From assembly GCF_004346865.1 (NCBI RefSeq), contig NZ_SMGR01000004.1, positions 124,001 to 188,000 on the forward strand: a stretch of 64,000 bases of DNA. Direction: 5' to 3'. The notes under the pieces are model-generated. The model saw only the letters and a program-made list of their open reading frames with translations, was not told the origin of the DNA and did not search any database. Shown piece by piece: positions 35,002 to 43,669 of this stretch. Position numbers and translations under genes: made by a program. The number at the start of each line of letters is the position of its first letter. Positions within the stretch are counted from its first letter, which is position 1. This DNA comes from Shimia isoporae (GTDB taxonomy: Bacteria; Pseudomonadota; Alphaproteobacteria; Rhodobacterales; Rhodobacteraceae).

Positions 35002-35736
35002 ATGATGATGGTTTCGAAGTTTCAAACGGCACTCCAATGGGTCTTTCCGCCTCGCTGTGTCGCTTGTGGGGCGCTGGTGGATGGGGATTTCAGTTTGTGC
35101 GGTCATTGCTGGGCGCAGACCCCGTTCCTAGGCGGCACTCAATGCGATTTCTGTGGCGTACAGGTGACGGCCGATAGTGTTGAGGACCAGCTGACGTGTG
35201 ACGATTGCCAAACACGTGAACGCCCATGGATCGCCGGAAACGCTTCGCTCGCATACGAGGGCGTTGCCCGAAAGCTCGTTTTGGCGTTGAAGCATGGAGA
35301 CCGGTTAGACATCGCTGTGCCGGCAGCCAAATGGATGTCAGGCTCTGCCCGAAATTATGTCGAGGAGAATTGTCTCGTTGCGCCTGTGCCGCTTCATTGG
35401 AGTCGCTTTTTGAAGCGTCGCTACAATCAATCTGCTCTGCTTGGAAGGAACATGGCTCGTAACCTTGGCATAGAGTTCTGCCCGGATGCATTGGCAAGGC
35501 CGCGCGTTGCGGGAAACACCGCGGGTCTGACGACAGATGAGCGATTTTCGAAGCTCGAAAATGCGATTGAGCCCCATCACAAGCGCGGGTCTCGCATGGA
35601 TGGCCGTCGGGTGATTTTGGTGGATGATGTGATGACAAGTGGCGCAACGCTGACGGCTGCCGCAAAGGCAGCGTTACAAGCGGGTGCCAAAGATGTGTGC
35701 GTGGTGACACTGGCGCGCGTTGCAAAGGACGCCTAA
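35002..35736 (+). CDS. comF: ComF-family phosphoribosyltransferase-like protein
   Basis: A 244-residue protein with an N-terminal double zinc ribbon (C19, C22, C33, C36, C48, C51) and a C-terminal phosphoribosyltransferase fold with the PRPP loop RVILVDDVMTSGATLTAAAK. ComF proteins help DNA uptake in naturally competent bacteria, though the family is also present in bacteria with no known competence. KHGDRLDIAVPAAKWM and VPLHWSRFLKRRYNQSALLG are family blocks. The gene diverges from the BioC-like gene and leads the glutaredoxin gene by 37 bases. Confidence 0.92.
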   Translation: MMMVSKFQTALQWVFPPRCVACGALVDGDFSLCGHCWAQTPFLGGTQCDFCGVQVTADSVEDQLTCDDCQTRERPWIAGNASLAYEGVARKLVLALKHGDRLDIAVPAAKWMSGSARNYVEENCLVAPVPLHWSRFLKRRYNQSALLGRNMARNLGIEFCPDALARPRVAGNTAGLTTDERFSKLENAIEPHHKRGSRMDGRRVILVDDVMTSGATLTAAAKAALQAGAKDVCVVTLARVAKDA

Positions 35737-35773
35737 ATGCCTGACAAATGATCAAGCTCTAGGGGTCAAATCA

Positions 35774-36031
35774 ATGACGATTGAAATCTACACAAGCCCG
35801 CTCTGTGGGTTCTGCCACGCAGCGAAACGTCTTTTGAATGAAAAAGGCGTAAAGTTTTCCGAGATAGACGTTTTGTCTGATCCGGCGCGAAAGCCTGAAA
35901 TGATCAAACGTGCCAACGGAGGCCGCACTGTGCCACAGATTTTTGTAGGAGATATTCACGTAGGCGGTTGTGATGATCTTTATGCTCTCGAGCGGGCTGG
36001 CAAGCTGAATAGTCTTCTGGGTCTGCAATAA
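35774..36031 (+). CDS. grxC: Glutaredoxin 3
   Basis: An 85-residue glutathione-dependent disulfide reductase. The active site is C11-G-F-C14 within IEIYTSPLCGFCHAAKRLL, slightly different from the usual CPYC. GGRTVPQIFVGDIHVGGCDD contains the cis-proline (TVP) and the GG/CD glutathione-binding motif. AGGGG lies 8 bases before the ATG at 35774. The amidohydrolase gene starts 3 bases after its stop, in an apparent operon comF-grxC-nitrilase-marR. Confidence 0.95.
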   Translation: MTIEIYTSPLCGFCHAAKRLLNEKGVKFSEIDVLSDPARKPEMIKRANGGRTVPQIFVGDIHVGGCDDLYALERAGKLNSLLGLQ

Positions 36032-36034
36032 CGC

Positions 36035-36865
36035 ATGCGGGTCGCGCTGCTTCAACTCACGTCCTCTGATGATCCGTCAGAGAATCTGAAAACTCTGGAG
36101 CCTATGATTCGCGACGCTGCTGAAGGTGGTGCGCGGTGTATCTTCACCCCTGAGGTGACCAATTGCGTTTCGATGAACCGCCGTCGGCAGTTGGAGGTGC
36201 TTTACGAAGAAACCGACGATCCGATGTTACGGCGAGTGCGGGAAATATGTGCGGAACTGCGACTTTGGGTGAACCTTGGTAGCCTTGCCCTGAAGACCCG
36301 CGATCCAGATGGTCGCTTTGCAAATCGGTCCTTCGTAATCGACGACAACGGCCAGATCGCCGCGCGATATGACAAAATCCACATGTTTGACGTCGAGGTG
36401 ACGCCAGAAGAGACCTATCGCGAATCAGATGGTTACCGCCCAGGGGGCGTGGCCAGAACAGTGCGGGGTCCTTGCGGCGCATTGGGTTTGTCGATTTGTT
36501 ACGATCTTCGGTTTCCTCATCTTTACCGCTCTCTGGCCAAATCGGGAGCGCAAATCTTGAGCGTCCCCGCCGCATTTTCTCCGATTACTGGGGCTGCACA
36601 CTGGGAGGTTCTTTTGCGCGCGAGGGCGATTGAAACCGGATGTTTTGTGATTGCTGCTGCCCAAACAGGGCTGCATTCGAGCAAAATGGGTAAATCCCGG
36701 CGAACTTATGGGCATTCTTTGGTTGTGGCACCATGGGGGGAAATTCTTGCGGATGCTGGAGAAGAAGTCGGCATCACTTATGTTGATATTGATCTGTTGA
36801 TGGTGGACAAAGCCCGCAGACAAGTGCCCGCACTGGGCCACGACCGAGAATTCGACGGACCCTGA
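36035..36865 (+). CDS. Carbon-nitrogen hydrolase (Nit1-like)
   Basis: A 276-residue nitrilase-superfamily amidase. The catalytic triad is complete: E40 in CIFTPEVTN, K114 in RYDKIHMFDV and C155 in GLSICYDLRFP. The blocks RAIETGCFVIAAAQTGLH and YGHSLVVAPWGEIL fit the Nit branch, which includes the deaminated-glutathione amidase; that activity is plausible next to a glutaredoxin gene but not shown. Its stop overlaps the MarR start by one base. Confidence 0.92.
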   Translation: MRVALLQLTSSDDPSENLKTLEPMIRDAAEGGARCIFTPEVTNCVSMNRRRQLEVLYEETDDPMLRRVREICAELRLWVNLGSLALKTRDPDGRFANRSFVIDDNGQIAARYDKIHMFDVEVTPEETYRESDGYRPGGVARTVRGPCGALGLSICYDLRFPHLYRSLAKSGAQILSVPAAFSPITGAAHWEVLLRARAIETGCFVIAAAQTGLHSSKMGKSRRTYGHSLVVAPWGEILADAGEEVGITYVDIDLLMVDKARRQVPALGHDREFDGP

Positions 36866-37305
36866 TGAACGAAAAAAGCGGCTTGGCCATTACGCTCTTT
36901 GGCGAAATCCTTATGGTGGATCAACTCGCCCGAACGCGCCTCACGAAGGCGTTGCCAAAAGGGATGGAACTGTCCCATTTTTCCGTTCTCAATCACCTTG
37001 ATCGAACCAACACCGAGCGCAGCCCGGCCCAATTGGCCAAGACTTTCCATGTCACGCGCGGGGCGATGACGAACACGCTGCACAAGCTGGAACTGGCTGG
37101 TTATGTACATATTCGCCCGGATTGGGATGACGCGCGTCGCAAAATGGTAGCAATCAGTCCCGCAGGCAGGCAGGCACGCGACGCCGCTCTGGCGGGGATG
37201 GAGCCGCTGATTCGCGATATCGTTGCAAATTTGGGTGATGAACGCGTGCGTTCAGCGCTGCCGATCTTGCGCGAGCTTCGACTGCGACTTGAGGACGAAT
37301 CCTAA
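36865..37305 (+). CDS. MarR-family transcriptional regulator
   Basis: A 146-residue winged-helix regulator. The recognition region is RSPAQLAKTFHVTRGAMTNT followed by LHKLELAGYVHIRPDWDDAR, with the wing arginine-aspartate pair (DDARRKMVAIS). It probably dimerises through the terminal helices. The effector is unknown. The first base of its ATG is the last base of the amidohydrolase stop, so it is coupled to the comF-grxC-nitrilase genes; it may control them or sit there by chance. Confidence 0.92.
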   Translation: MNEKSGLAITLFGEILMVDQLARTRLTKALPKGMELSHFSVLNHLDRTNTERSPAQLAKTFHVTRGAMTNTLHKLELAGYVHIRPDWDDARRKMVAISPAGRQARDAALAGMEPLIRDIVANLGDERVRSALPILRELRLRLEDES

Positions 37306-37306
37306 G

Positions 37307-38059
37307 TTATTGTGCGTCCGGTTTTGTGCTTGCGGTGACATAGTTAACGCTGAGATCCCGCGCGGAAATTGACCAGCTCCAAGCAACAGGATTGAAGACA
37401 AAACCTTTGCGATCCACCGGGATCAGGCCAGCTCTTTCAAGTAACTCAAAAAGTTCGTCAGGCGTTATGAATTTGTTCCACTCGTGCGTGCCCTTGGGTA
37501 GCCAACGCATCACAAATTCTGCGCCGACAATGGCCATGGCAAAGCTTTTGGGATTTCGGTTGATTGTTGAACACAAATGCAGTCCGCCAGGTTTCAGCAA
37601 TTGCTGACAGACGGTCAGGAAGCTGAGCGGATCGGCAACGTGTTCCACCACTTCCATATTCAGCACTACATCAAATTGCTCACCGTCTTCGGCCATGGCT
37701 TCGGCAGTCGTGTGCCGATAATCGATGTCCAGACCTGACTGCTCTGCGTGAACTTTTGCGACGGGTATGTTTCCGCTTGCCGCGTCTGCGCCTATCACCG
37801 TCGCGCCAAGCCGCGCCATCGGTTCTGACAACAAGCCGCCGCCACAACCGATGTCCAGCAATCTAAGACCCGCGAACGGCTTTTTGATGCTCAAGTCGCG
37901 ATTGAACTCCGCAGCAATCTGCGTCGTAATGTAATCCAAGCGGCATGGGTTGAGCATATGGAGAGGTTTGAACTTACCCTTCGGATCCCACCACTCGGCC
38001 GCCATTGCTTCGAACTTGGCGACTTCTGCAGGATCAACGGTGCTCTGAGAGGCTTGCAT
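37307..38059 (-). CDS. ubiG: Ubiquinone biosynthesis O-methyltransferase
   Basis: SAM-dependent enzyme for both O-methylation steps of ubiquinone synthesis. From the ATG at 38059 (GGAGAG 5 bases upstream) it has 250 residues; a second ATG at 38080 is less well placed. Diagnostic segments: [34 protein letters not shown] motif [35 protein letters not shown] and [20 protein letters not shown], all typical for UbiG/Coq3. It converges on the MarR gene with a one-base gap. Confidence 0.95.
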   Translation of the reverse strand: MQASQSTVDPAEVAKFEAMAAEWWDPKGKFKPLHMLNPCRLDYITTQIAAEFNRDLSIKKPFAGLRLLDIGCGGGLLSEPMARLGATVIGADAASGNIPVAKVHAEQSGLDIDYRHTTAEAMAEDGEQFDVVLNMEVVEHVADPLSFLTVCQQLLKPGGLHLCSTINRNPKSFAMAIVGAEFVMRWLPKGTHEWNKFITPDELFELLERAGLIPVDRKGFVFNPVAWSWSISARDLSVNYVTASTKPDAQ

Positions 38060-38109
38060 TTCGTTCTCTCCATAGGTCATGTGGGCTGTCTATACACTTA
38101 AGGAAAGAC

Positions 38110-39084
38110 ATGGACAAAAACTCGGGCCAAAAGCGCGCAGTGCAGTACCTTTACCCTCCGGTCGAACCGTTTGACCAGAGAATGCTGGATGTGGGCGACG
38201 AGCATCAGGTCTATGTTGAACAGTCCGGCAATCCTAAAGGTCTGCCGGTTGTTGTCGTACACGGTGGCCCGGGTGGCGGGTGCAGCCCAGCTATGCGTCG
38301 CTATTTTGATCCCAAAGTCTATCGCGTCATCCTATTCGATCAGCGTGGTTGTGGAAGGTCCCGACCGCATGCAAGCACCAAAGCCAATACGACTTGGCAC
38401 CTGATCGCGGATATGGAACTCATTCGAACTACGCTCCAAATCGAGGACTGGATTGTCTTTGGTGGAAGTTGGGGGGCGACTTTGTCGCTTCTCTACGCAC
38501 AGGCCCATCCGGAACGTGCTGTTTGTCTTGTCTTGCGTGGTGTCTTTCTGATGATGCAGCGGGAGCTTGATTGGTTTTACGGGGGGGGCGCCGGCCATTT
38601 CTGGCCTGAACCGTGGGAGCGTTTCACCTCTCTAATCCCTGTAGAAGAACAAGGAGACTTTATTGAGGCCTATCACCACCGGCTATTCTGTGGAGACAGC
38701 GCAACTGAAGTGAAGTACGCGCGAGCGTGGGCTTCATGGGAAAACGCTCTGGCTTCAGTTTATTCAAGTGGCACTGGTGGCGAGGCACCCGCAGAATACG
38801 CGCGGGCCTTTTCGCGGCTTGAGAATCACTATTTCCGTAACCAGGGTTTCTTGGAGTTCGACGGACAGATTCTTGGCCACATGGACCGAATCCGCCATAT
38901 CCCCGGTTTCATCGTTCAAGGTCGATACGACATGATTTGCCCACCGAAGGCGGCATTTGAACTCGCCAATTCTTGGGGTGAAATGGCCGATTTGCGGGTC
39001 GTTCGCAACGCTGGCCATGCTTTGTCGGAGCCGGGTATAAGTGCCGAACTTGTGCGGATTATGGATCAACTCGCCAGAGCATGA
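38110..39084 (+). CDS. pip: Proline iminopeptidase
   Basis: A 324-residue alpha/beta hydrolase of family S33 that removes N-terminal proline from peptides. From 38110 (AAGGAA upstream) it begins MDKNSGQKRAVQYLYPPVEP; the oxyanion motif HGGPGGGCSP is at 51-60 and the nucleophile is S120 in FGGSWGATLS. DQRGCGRSRPHAS and the C-terminal RYDMICPPKAAFELANSW with NAGHALSEPG supply the aspartate and histidine. It diverges from ubiG. Confidence 0.94.
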   Translation: MDKNSGQKRAVQYLYPPVEPFDQRMLDVGDEHQVYVEQSGNPKGLPVVVVHGGPGGGCSPAMRRYFDPKVYRVILFDQRGCGRSRPHASTKANTTWHLIADMELIRTTLQIEDWIVFGGSWGATLSLLYAQAHPERAVCLVLRGVFLMMQRELDWFYGGGAGHFWPEPWERFTSLIPVEEQGDFIEAYHHRLFCGDSATEVKYARAWASWENALASVYSSGTGGEAPAEYARAFSRLENHYFRNQGFLEFDGQILGHMDRIRHIPGFIVQGRYDMICPPKAAFELANSWGEMADLRVVRNAGHALSEPGISAELVRIMDQLARA

Positions 39085-39161
39085 TTGGAACGTGATAGTA
39101 TTGGGCTGGACATCAGGCCGTTCCCGTCGTCTGATCGTCGCTCGAACTTGGAGACCTAGTC

Positions 39162-40649
39162 ATGTCCCGGATCAGCCGGCGTAGCCTTTTGACCAGCGGT
39201 GCAGCAGCCGGTGTGCTTGCGGCAAGTGGTCTTGCATTGTCTGCTGCACCAAAACCGGGTGGCACACTGCGAGCGGTTTTACCTGGCGGGTCATTGCAAG
39301 ATAGTTGGGACGCGCGAACGCACTCCGGTCTTTTTATGATGGCGGCCGCCCATGGTGCGGTTTTTGATTGCCTCACCGAAATCGGGCCGGATGGCGCGTT
39401 GCGCGGAGAATTGGCCGAAGGCTGGGAAGCCAGTCCCGACGCACGGGTCTGGACCTTCGATCTTCGAAAAGGAGTGACTTTTCATAACGGCAAACCGTTC
39501 GTTGCCGACGATGTGTTGGAAACCTTTTCCATGCATAGTCGTGAAAGTGGCTCTGCCGTTTGGCCGCTGCTCGCCAGTGTGTCCGAAATTCGAAAGATCA
39601 CACCGCATCAAGTACAATTCGAGCTTGATGCGCCGAACGCGGACTTTCCATATCTGCTCTCTGATTATCACTTGGTAATTTACCCGGCTGGTTATGTCGA
39701 ACTTGCGATGATTGGCGGAATTGGCACAGGTATGTATCGGGTCGAAGATTTTGCGCCAGGAGAAGCGTTTCGGGCGTCGCGGGTGAACGGTCACTACAAG
39801 GACGGCAAAGCAGGTTTCTTTGACGATTTGGAGTTCTTGTCCGAGTCATCAGAAAAAGGAATGCGGCTGTTGCGTGATGACGCGACAGACACCGTCGCGC
39901 AGATCAGCCCAATTCAAGCAGCACAACTAGCGGATTGGCGTTCCGGTAGTCTGCAACGGATCAACGGCAACGCGCATGTTTCGTTAGCTGTAACTACCGC
40001 GGGTCCTGAGGGATCCCATCTGCGCCGAGCCCTGCAGCATGGAGTCGATCGTCGCGCTCTGCTTGATGATGTCTTGCTCAGTCATGGTGATATTGGACGC
40101 GACACCCCTGTCGGGCCGGCAAACCAATATTTTGACGCCAAACTAGACCCGCCAGCCTTCGATCCTGACCTTGCACGTTACCATTTCAAGAAGTCCGGAC
40201 TTGATCGGCTTGAGATTATGATCGACGAAAAACTTCCGAGTTCAGCAGGCCAAATCGGAAAGGCTGTTGTTGCCCAAATGAACGAACTTGGTTTGCGTTC
40301 CGGCGTTGGCGAAGGGGCAGCGCGTGTTGACAGCAGCTCTGGTCGCGCGATTGAAGATTGGACGTTGTCGACGTATCTGACAGCAGGAGCGCCTTGGAAT
40401 GCGTCTAAATGGTCGCATCCCAATTTCGAAACGATGTTGCTTTCTGCGCGATCCGAATTGGACACCGCGAAGCGAAGATCGAGGTACGAAGACCTACAGC
40501 AACTCCTTCGTGATGAAGGCGCAATTACGGTGCCAGTGTTTGCTGATCATCTCGCGGCCACAAGTGAACGAATTGCCATGCCAACGACCATTGGTCGTCA
40601 TTGGGCAATGGACAATGCCAGATTTGCCGAGCGCTGGTGGCGGGCTTGA
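39162..40649 (+). CDS. Peptide ABC transporter substrate-binding protein (family 5)
   Basis: A 495-residue periplasmic binding protein. The N-terminus is a Tat-type signal (SRISRRSLLTSGAAAGVLAA). The mature protein shows the SBP_bac_5 pattern: GGTLRAVLPGGSLQDSWDA, LAEGWEASPDARVWTFDLRK, GVTFHNGKPFVADDVLET and, near the end, KRRSRYEDLQQLLRDEGAIT. Ligands of this family are oligopeptides, dipeptides or other small molecules. No permease or ATPase genes are next to it, so it is an orphan binding protein here. GGAG lies 8 bases before the ATG. Confidence 0.93.
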   Translation: MSRISRRSLLTSGAAAGVLAASGLALSAAPKPGGTLRAVLPGGSLQDSWDARTHSGLFMMAAAHGAVFDCLTEIGPDGALRGELAEGWEASPDARVWTFDLRKGVTFHNGKPFVADDVLETFSMHSRESGSAVWPLLASVSEIRKITPHQVQFELDAPNADFPYLLSDYHLVIYPAGYVELAMIGGIGTGMYRVEDFAPGEAFRASRVNGHYKDGKAGFFDDLEFLSESSEKGMRLLRDDATDTVAQISPIQAAQLADWRSGSLQRINGNAHVSLAVTTAGPEGSHLRRALQHGVDRRALLDDVLLSHGDIGRDTPVGPANQYFDAKLDPPAFDPDLARYHFKKSGLDRLEIMIDEKLPSSAGQIGKAVVAQMNELGLRSGVGEGAARVDSSSGRAIEDWTLSTYLTAGAPWNASKWSHPNFETMLLSARSELDTAKRRSRYEDLQQLLRDEGAITVPVFADHLAATSERIAMPTTIGRHWAMDNARFAERWWRA

Positions 40650-40670
40650 TCTGGTAAAATCGATTGACCC

Positions 40671-40699
40671 TTGCAGACTCGGGCGTTCGGTCGTATATC
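40671..40699 (+). promoter_or_regulatory. Candidate sigma-70 promoter of the rimP-nusA-infB operon
   Basis: TTGCAG (40671-40676) and TATATC (40694-40699) are 17 bases apart; each shows four matches to consensus. It is the best-placed promoter in the 145 bases between the binding-protein gene and rimP, giving a leader of about 90 bases. Confidence 0.5.
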
Positions 40700-40754
40700 C
40701 CCACTCAACAGCGGCGCGGTCGGGTTAGCCTGAACGCTCCACCGGGAAACATCG

Positions 40755-40777
40755 ACGGGCCGCGCGCCCGTTTTTTT
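40755..40777 (+). terminator. Terminator-like hairpin in the rimP leader
   Basis: ACGGGC-CGCGC-GCCCGT followed by T7 is a typical intrinsic terminator. It lies 18 bases before the rimP start and after the candidate promoter, so it either ends upstream transcripts or acts as an attenuator for the operon. I saw no antiterminator pairing. Confidence 0.75.
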
Positions 40778-40794
40778 GTGCTTGGAAGACAAGA

Positions 40795-41385
40795 ATGAGT
40801 GACCTGATTGCCAAAGCGGCAATTGACCGCAAACTTGCCGAGATTGTTGGCCCCGTTATCGAGGATATGGGATTCGAACTCGTGCGTTTGCGTTTGATGG
40901 GTGGCAAAACCCATACGCTGCAGATCATGGCCGAACGCCCTGAAGGCGGTATCGAAGTGGACGAGTGCGCAGAGATTTCCAACGCGGTCAGTGCCGTATT
41001 GGATGTCGAAGACCCGCTTGTCGACAGCTATGTGCTTGAAGTCGGTAGCCCCGGGATTGACCGCCCGCTGACCCGCCTAAAAGACTTTGACACCTATGAA
41101 GGTTACGAAGCGAAGCTGGAAACCAGTGAACTGATAGACGGCCGAAAACGGTTCAAAGGTGTGCTTGCTGGCATCGAAGGCAGCGACGTGCTGATCAATA
41201 TCGAAGATCAGGGTGAAACAGTGACCGTGGGTCTGCAATTCGACTGGTTGGCAGAAGCCAAACTGGTTTTGACCGACGATCTTATCAAAGAAATGCTTAA
41301 AGCCCGCAAGGACGCGGGTGTTTTGAACGAAGACCAATTTGACGACATCGAGACCGACGAGTCCAACGACGAGTCTGAGGAGTAA
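40795..41385 (+). CDS. rimP: Ribosome maturation factor RimP
   Basis: A 196-residue 30S assembly factor. The N-terminal domain has [20 protein letters not shown] and [20 protein letters not shown]; the second has [20 protein letters not shown], an almost invariant motif. The C-terminal tail is acidic ([14 protein letters not shown]). It leads rimP-nusA-ylxR-infB, an order kept across bacteria. GGAAG precedes the start, and a terminator-like hairpin lies in the leader. Confidence 0.96.
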   Translation: MSDLIAKAAIDRKLAEIVGPVIEDMGFELVRLRLMGGKTHTLQIMAERPEGGIEVDECAEISNAVSAVLDVEDPLVDSYVLEVGSPGIDRPLTRLKDFDTYEGYEAKLETSELIDGRKRFKGVLAGIEGSDVLINIEDQGETVTVGLQFDWLAEAKLVLTDDLIKEMLKARKDAGVLNEDQFDDIETDESNDESEE

Positions 41386-41390
41386 AGAAG

Positions 41391-43013
41391 ATGGCAATCA
41401 CCTCTGCAAACCAGCTTGAGCTTCTGCAAACTGCCGAAGCGGTGGCCCGTGAAAAGATGATCGACCCGAGCCTCGTGGTCGAGGCGATGGAAGAGTCCCT
41501 CGCGCGCGCCGCCAAAAGTCGCTATGGCGCCGAGATGGACATTCGCGTGTCGATTGACCGCAAGACGGGCAAGGCAACTTTTACTCGTGTGCGTACGGTG
41601 GTCGCGGATGAAGAGTTGGAAAACTATCAGGCCGAATTCACCGTCGAGCAGGCCAAACAGTATATGGAAAACCCGGAAATCGGCCAGCAGTTCATCGAGG
41701 AAGTGCCGCCAGTTGAAATGGGCCGTATCGCCGCGCAGTCTGCAAAGCAGGTGATTTTGCAAAAAGTGCGCGAAGCCGAGCGGGATCGTCAATATGAAGA
41801 GTTCCACGATCGCGTGGGTACCATCATCAACGGTCTGGTGAAACGTGAAGAGTACGGCAATGTCATCGTGGATGTGGGCCGCGGCGAGGCAATTCTGCGT
41901 CGCAACGAAAAGATTGGCCGCGAAAGCTACCGTCCGAACGATCGTATCCGTTGCTACATCAAAGATGTGCGCCGCGAGACCCGTGGTCCGCAGATTTTCC
42001 TGTCCCGCACCGCGCCTGAGTTCATGGCGGAATTGTTCAAGATGGAAGTGCCGGAAATCTATGACGGTATCATCGACATCAAGGCCGTTGCGCGTGACCC
42101 CGGCTCGCGCGCCAAAATCGCAGTGATCAGCCATGATGGTTCCATCGATCCCGTTGGTGCCTGTGTTGGTATGCGTGGTTCGCGTGTGCAGGCAGTTGTG
42201 AATGAGTTGCAAGGTGAGAAAATTGACATCATTCCGTGGAACGAAGACCAACCGACTTTCCTCGTGAACGCTCTGCAGCCTGCCGAAGTTTCCAAAGTTG
42301 TTTTGGATGAAGAAGCCGGAAAAATCGAAGTTGTCGTGCCGGATGAGCAATTGAGTCTTGCAATCGGTCGCCGTGGTCAAAACGTACGCCTTGCGTCGCA
42401 GTTGACAGCGCTCGACATCGACATCATGACCGAAGCTGAAGAATCCGAACGCCGCCAGAAAGAATTTGAAGAGCGTACCGCGCTGTTCATGGAGACGCTC
42501 GATCTGGATGAATTCTTCGCTCAGCTTCTGGTTTCTGAAGGCTTTACAAACCTCGAGGAGGTCGCCTACGTCGAGATTGACGAACTGCTTGTGATCGATG
42601 GTGTTGACGAAGACACAGCCAACGAGCTCCAAGCCCGTGCGCGTGACTACATCGAGGCTCAGAATAAAGCCGCTCTGGATGCCGCGAGGGAACTGGGTGT
42701 TGAAGACAGCCTGGTTGAATTCGAGGGGCTGACACCCCAAATGATCGAAGCGCTGGCGAAAGACGGCGTTCTTACGCTTGAAGACTTCGCAACCTGTGCG
42801 GACTGGGAGTTGGCCGGAGGCTGGACCAACGTCGAAGGAGAGCGGGTGAAAGACGACGGTGTTCTGGAGCCGTTCGGAATGTCATTGGAAACTGCGCAAG
42901 ACATGGTGATGACCGCGCGTATTGTGTTGGGCTGGGTTGATCCCGCCGAACTGGAAGCCGAAGCAGAAGATGGCGCGGAAGACGGCGCTTCCGAAGAGGA
43001 AGCCGAGGCCTGA
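41391..43013 (+). CDS. nusA: Transcription factor NusA
   Basis: Binds RNA polymerase and modulates pausing, termination and antitermination. The 540-residue protein has an N-terminal polymerase-binding domain, an S1 domain (NVIVDVGRGEAILRRNEKIG), two KH domains (including LSLAIGRRGQNVRLASQLT) and C-terminal helix-hairpin repeats (GFTNLEEVAYVEIDELLVID and GVLTLEDFATCADWELAGGW). The C-terminus is acidic. It starts 5 bases after rimP, and a strong hairpin covers its stop codon. Confidence 0.97.
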   Translation: MAITSANQLELLQTAEAVAREKMIDPSLVVEAMEESLARAAKSRYGAEMDIRVSIDRKTGKATFTRVRTVVADEELENYQAEFTVEQAKQYMENPEIGQQFIEEVPPVEMGRIAAQSAKQVILQKVREAERDRQYEEFHDRVGTIINGLVKREEYGNVIVDVGRGEAILRRNEKIGRESYRPNDRIRCYIKDVRRETRGPQIFLSRTAPEFMAELFKMEVPEIYDGIIDIKAVARDPGSRAKIAVISHDGSIDPVGACVGMRGSRVQAVVNELQGEKIDIIPWNEDQPTFLVNALQPAEVSKVVLDEEAGKIEVVVPDEQLSLAIGRRGQNVRLASQLTALDIDIMTEAEESERRQKEFEERTALFMETLDLDEFFAQLLVSEGFTNLEEVAYVEIDELLVIDGVDEDTANELQARARDYIEAQNKAALDAARELGVEDSLVEFEGLTPQMIEALAKDGVLTLEDFATCADWELAGGWTNVEGERVKDDGVLEPFGMSLETAQDMVMTARIVLGWVDPAELEAEAEDGAEDGASEEEAEA

Positions 43014-43026
43014 TTTCAGGCCTCGG
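43003..43026 (+). other. Stem-loop spanning the nusA stop
   Basis: CCGAGGCCTG and CAGGCCTCGG pair perfectly around ATTT, covering the nusA stop codon (43011-43013) and reaching to the ribosome site GGAGGG of the next gene. There is no T-run, so it may affect processing or translation of ylxR. Confidence 0.6.
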
Positions 43027-43036
43027 AGGGCGCGAA

Positions 43037-43669
43037 ATGAGCCGCGGAGGGCGGGCCACCGAAAGGCCAACCGAACCGGAGCGTAAGTGCATCGCCACAG
43101 GCGCGAGCTTGCCCATAGTTGGGTTGGTTCGCTTTGTGGTGGGTCCAGACGGGTCCATAGTGCCGGATATCTTGGGCAAGTTGCCCGGTCGAGGCGTGTG
43201 GGTTTCCGCAGAGCGCGGCGCGATAGAGAAGGCCGTAAAGAAGGGGCTTTTTTCCCGCGCTGCCAAGCAGAAGGTTCAGGCTTCTGGGACCTTGGTTGAT
43301 GAAGTTGAGCGGCAATTGGCTCAACGCGTCGTGGACCTGGTGAGTCTGTCGCGACGATCTGGTGCTGCAGTCACTGGTTACGAAAAGGTCAAGGACTGGC
43401 TGGTCAAAGACGTGGCCGAGGTCCTTTTGCAAGCTTCGGATGGTTCGGAGCGTGGAAAAACAAAACTGAGACCTCCCTATGGGGGGCATTACTTCGACTG
43501 TCTGACAGCCAGCGAATTGGGTTTGGCATTTGGGCGACAAACTGTGATACATGGGGCGCTTGCGTCTGGCGGACTCACTCAACGTGTTGTAGAGGAAGCC
43601 CAAAGATTAAAAGGCGTACGCAAAAATTCGGTGGTAGCGGCCACCGGGAAGGACAAGAAAGCCAGATGA
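43037..43669 (+). CDS. YlxR-type RNA-binding protein fused to an L7Ae-like domain
   Basis: A 210-residue protein in the operon place of ylxR. The first half is a DUF448/YlxR domain ([39 protein letters not shown]); the second ([20 protein letters not shown] onward and [20 protein letters not shown]) resembles an L7Ae ribosomal-like domain. Alphaproteobacteria commonly have both parts in one protein. It probably binds RNA, perhaps tying transcription to translation. The infB start overlaps its stop (ATGA). Confidence 0.9.
   Translation: MSRGGRATERPTEPERKCIATGASLPIVGLVRFVVGPDGSIVPDILGKLPGRGVWVSAERGAIEKAVKKGLFSRAAKQKVQASGTLVDEVERQLAQRVVDLVSLSRRSGAAVTGYEKVKDWLVKDVAEVLLQASDGSERGKTKLRPPYGGHYFDCLTASELGLAFGRQTVIHGALASGGLTQRVVEEAQRLKGVRKNSVVAATGKDKKAR

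Noticed and set aside
40650..40794. tRNA gene upstream of rimP, as in E. coli metY
   Set aside because: I looked for a cloverleaf with a TTCRANNC loop and found none; the stretch holds a promoter candidate and a terminator-like hairpin.
41208..42740. 510-codon open frame on the minus strand
   Set aside because: Antisense shadow of nusA and the end of rimP, with a composition typical of mirror frames.
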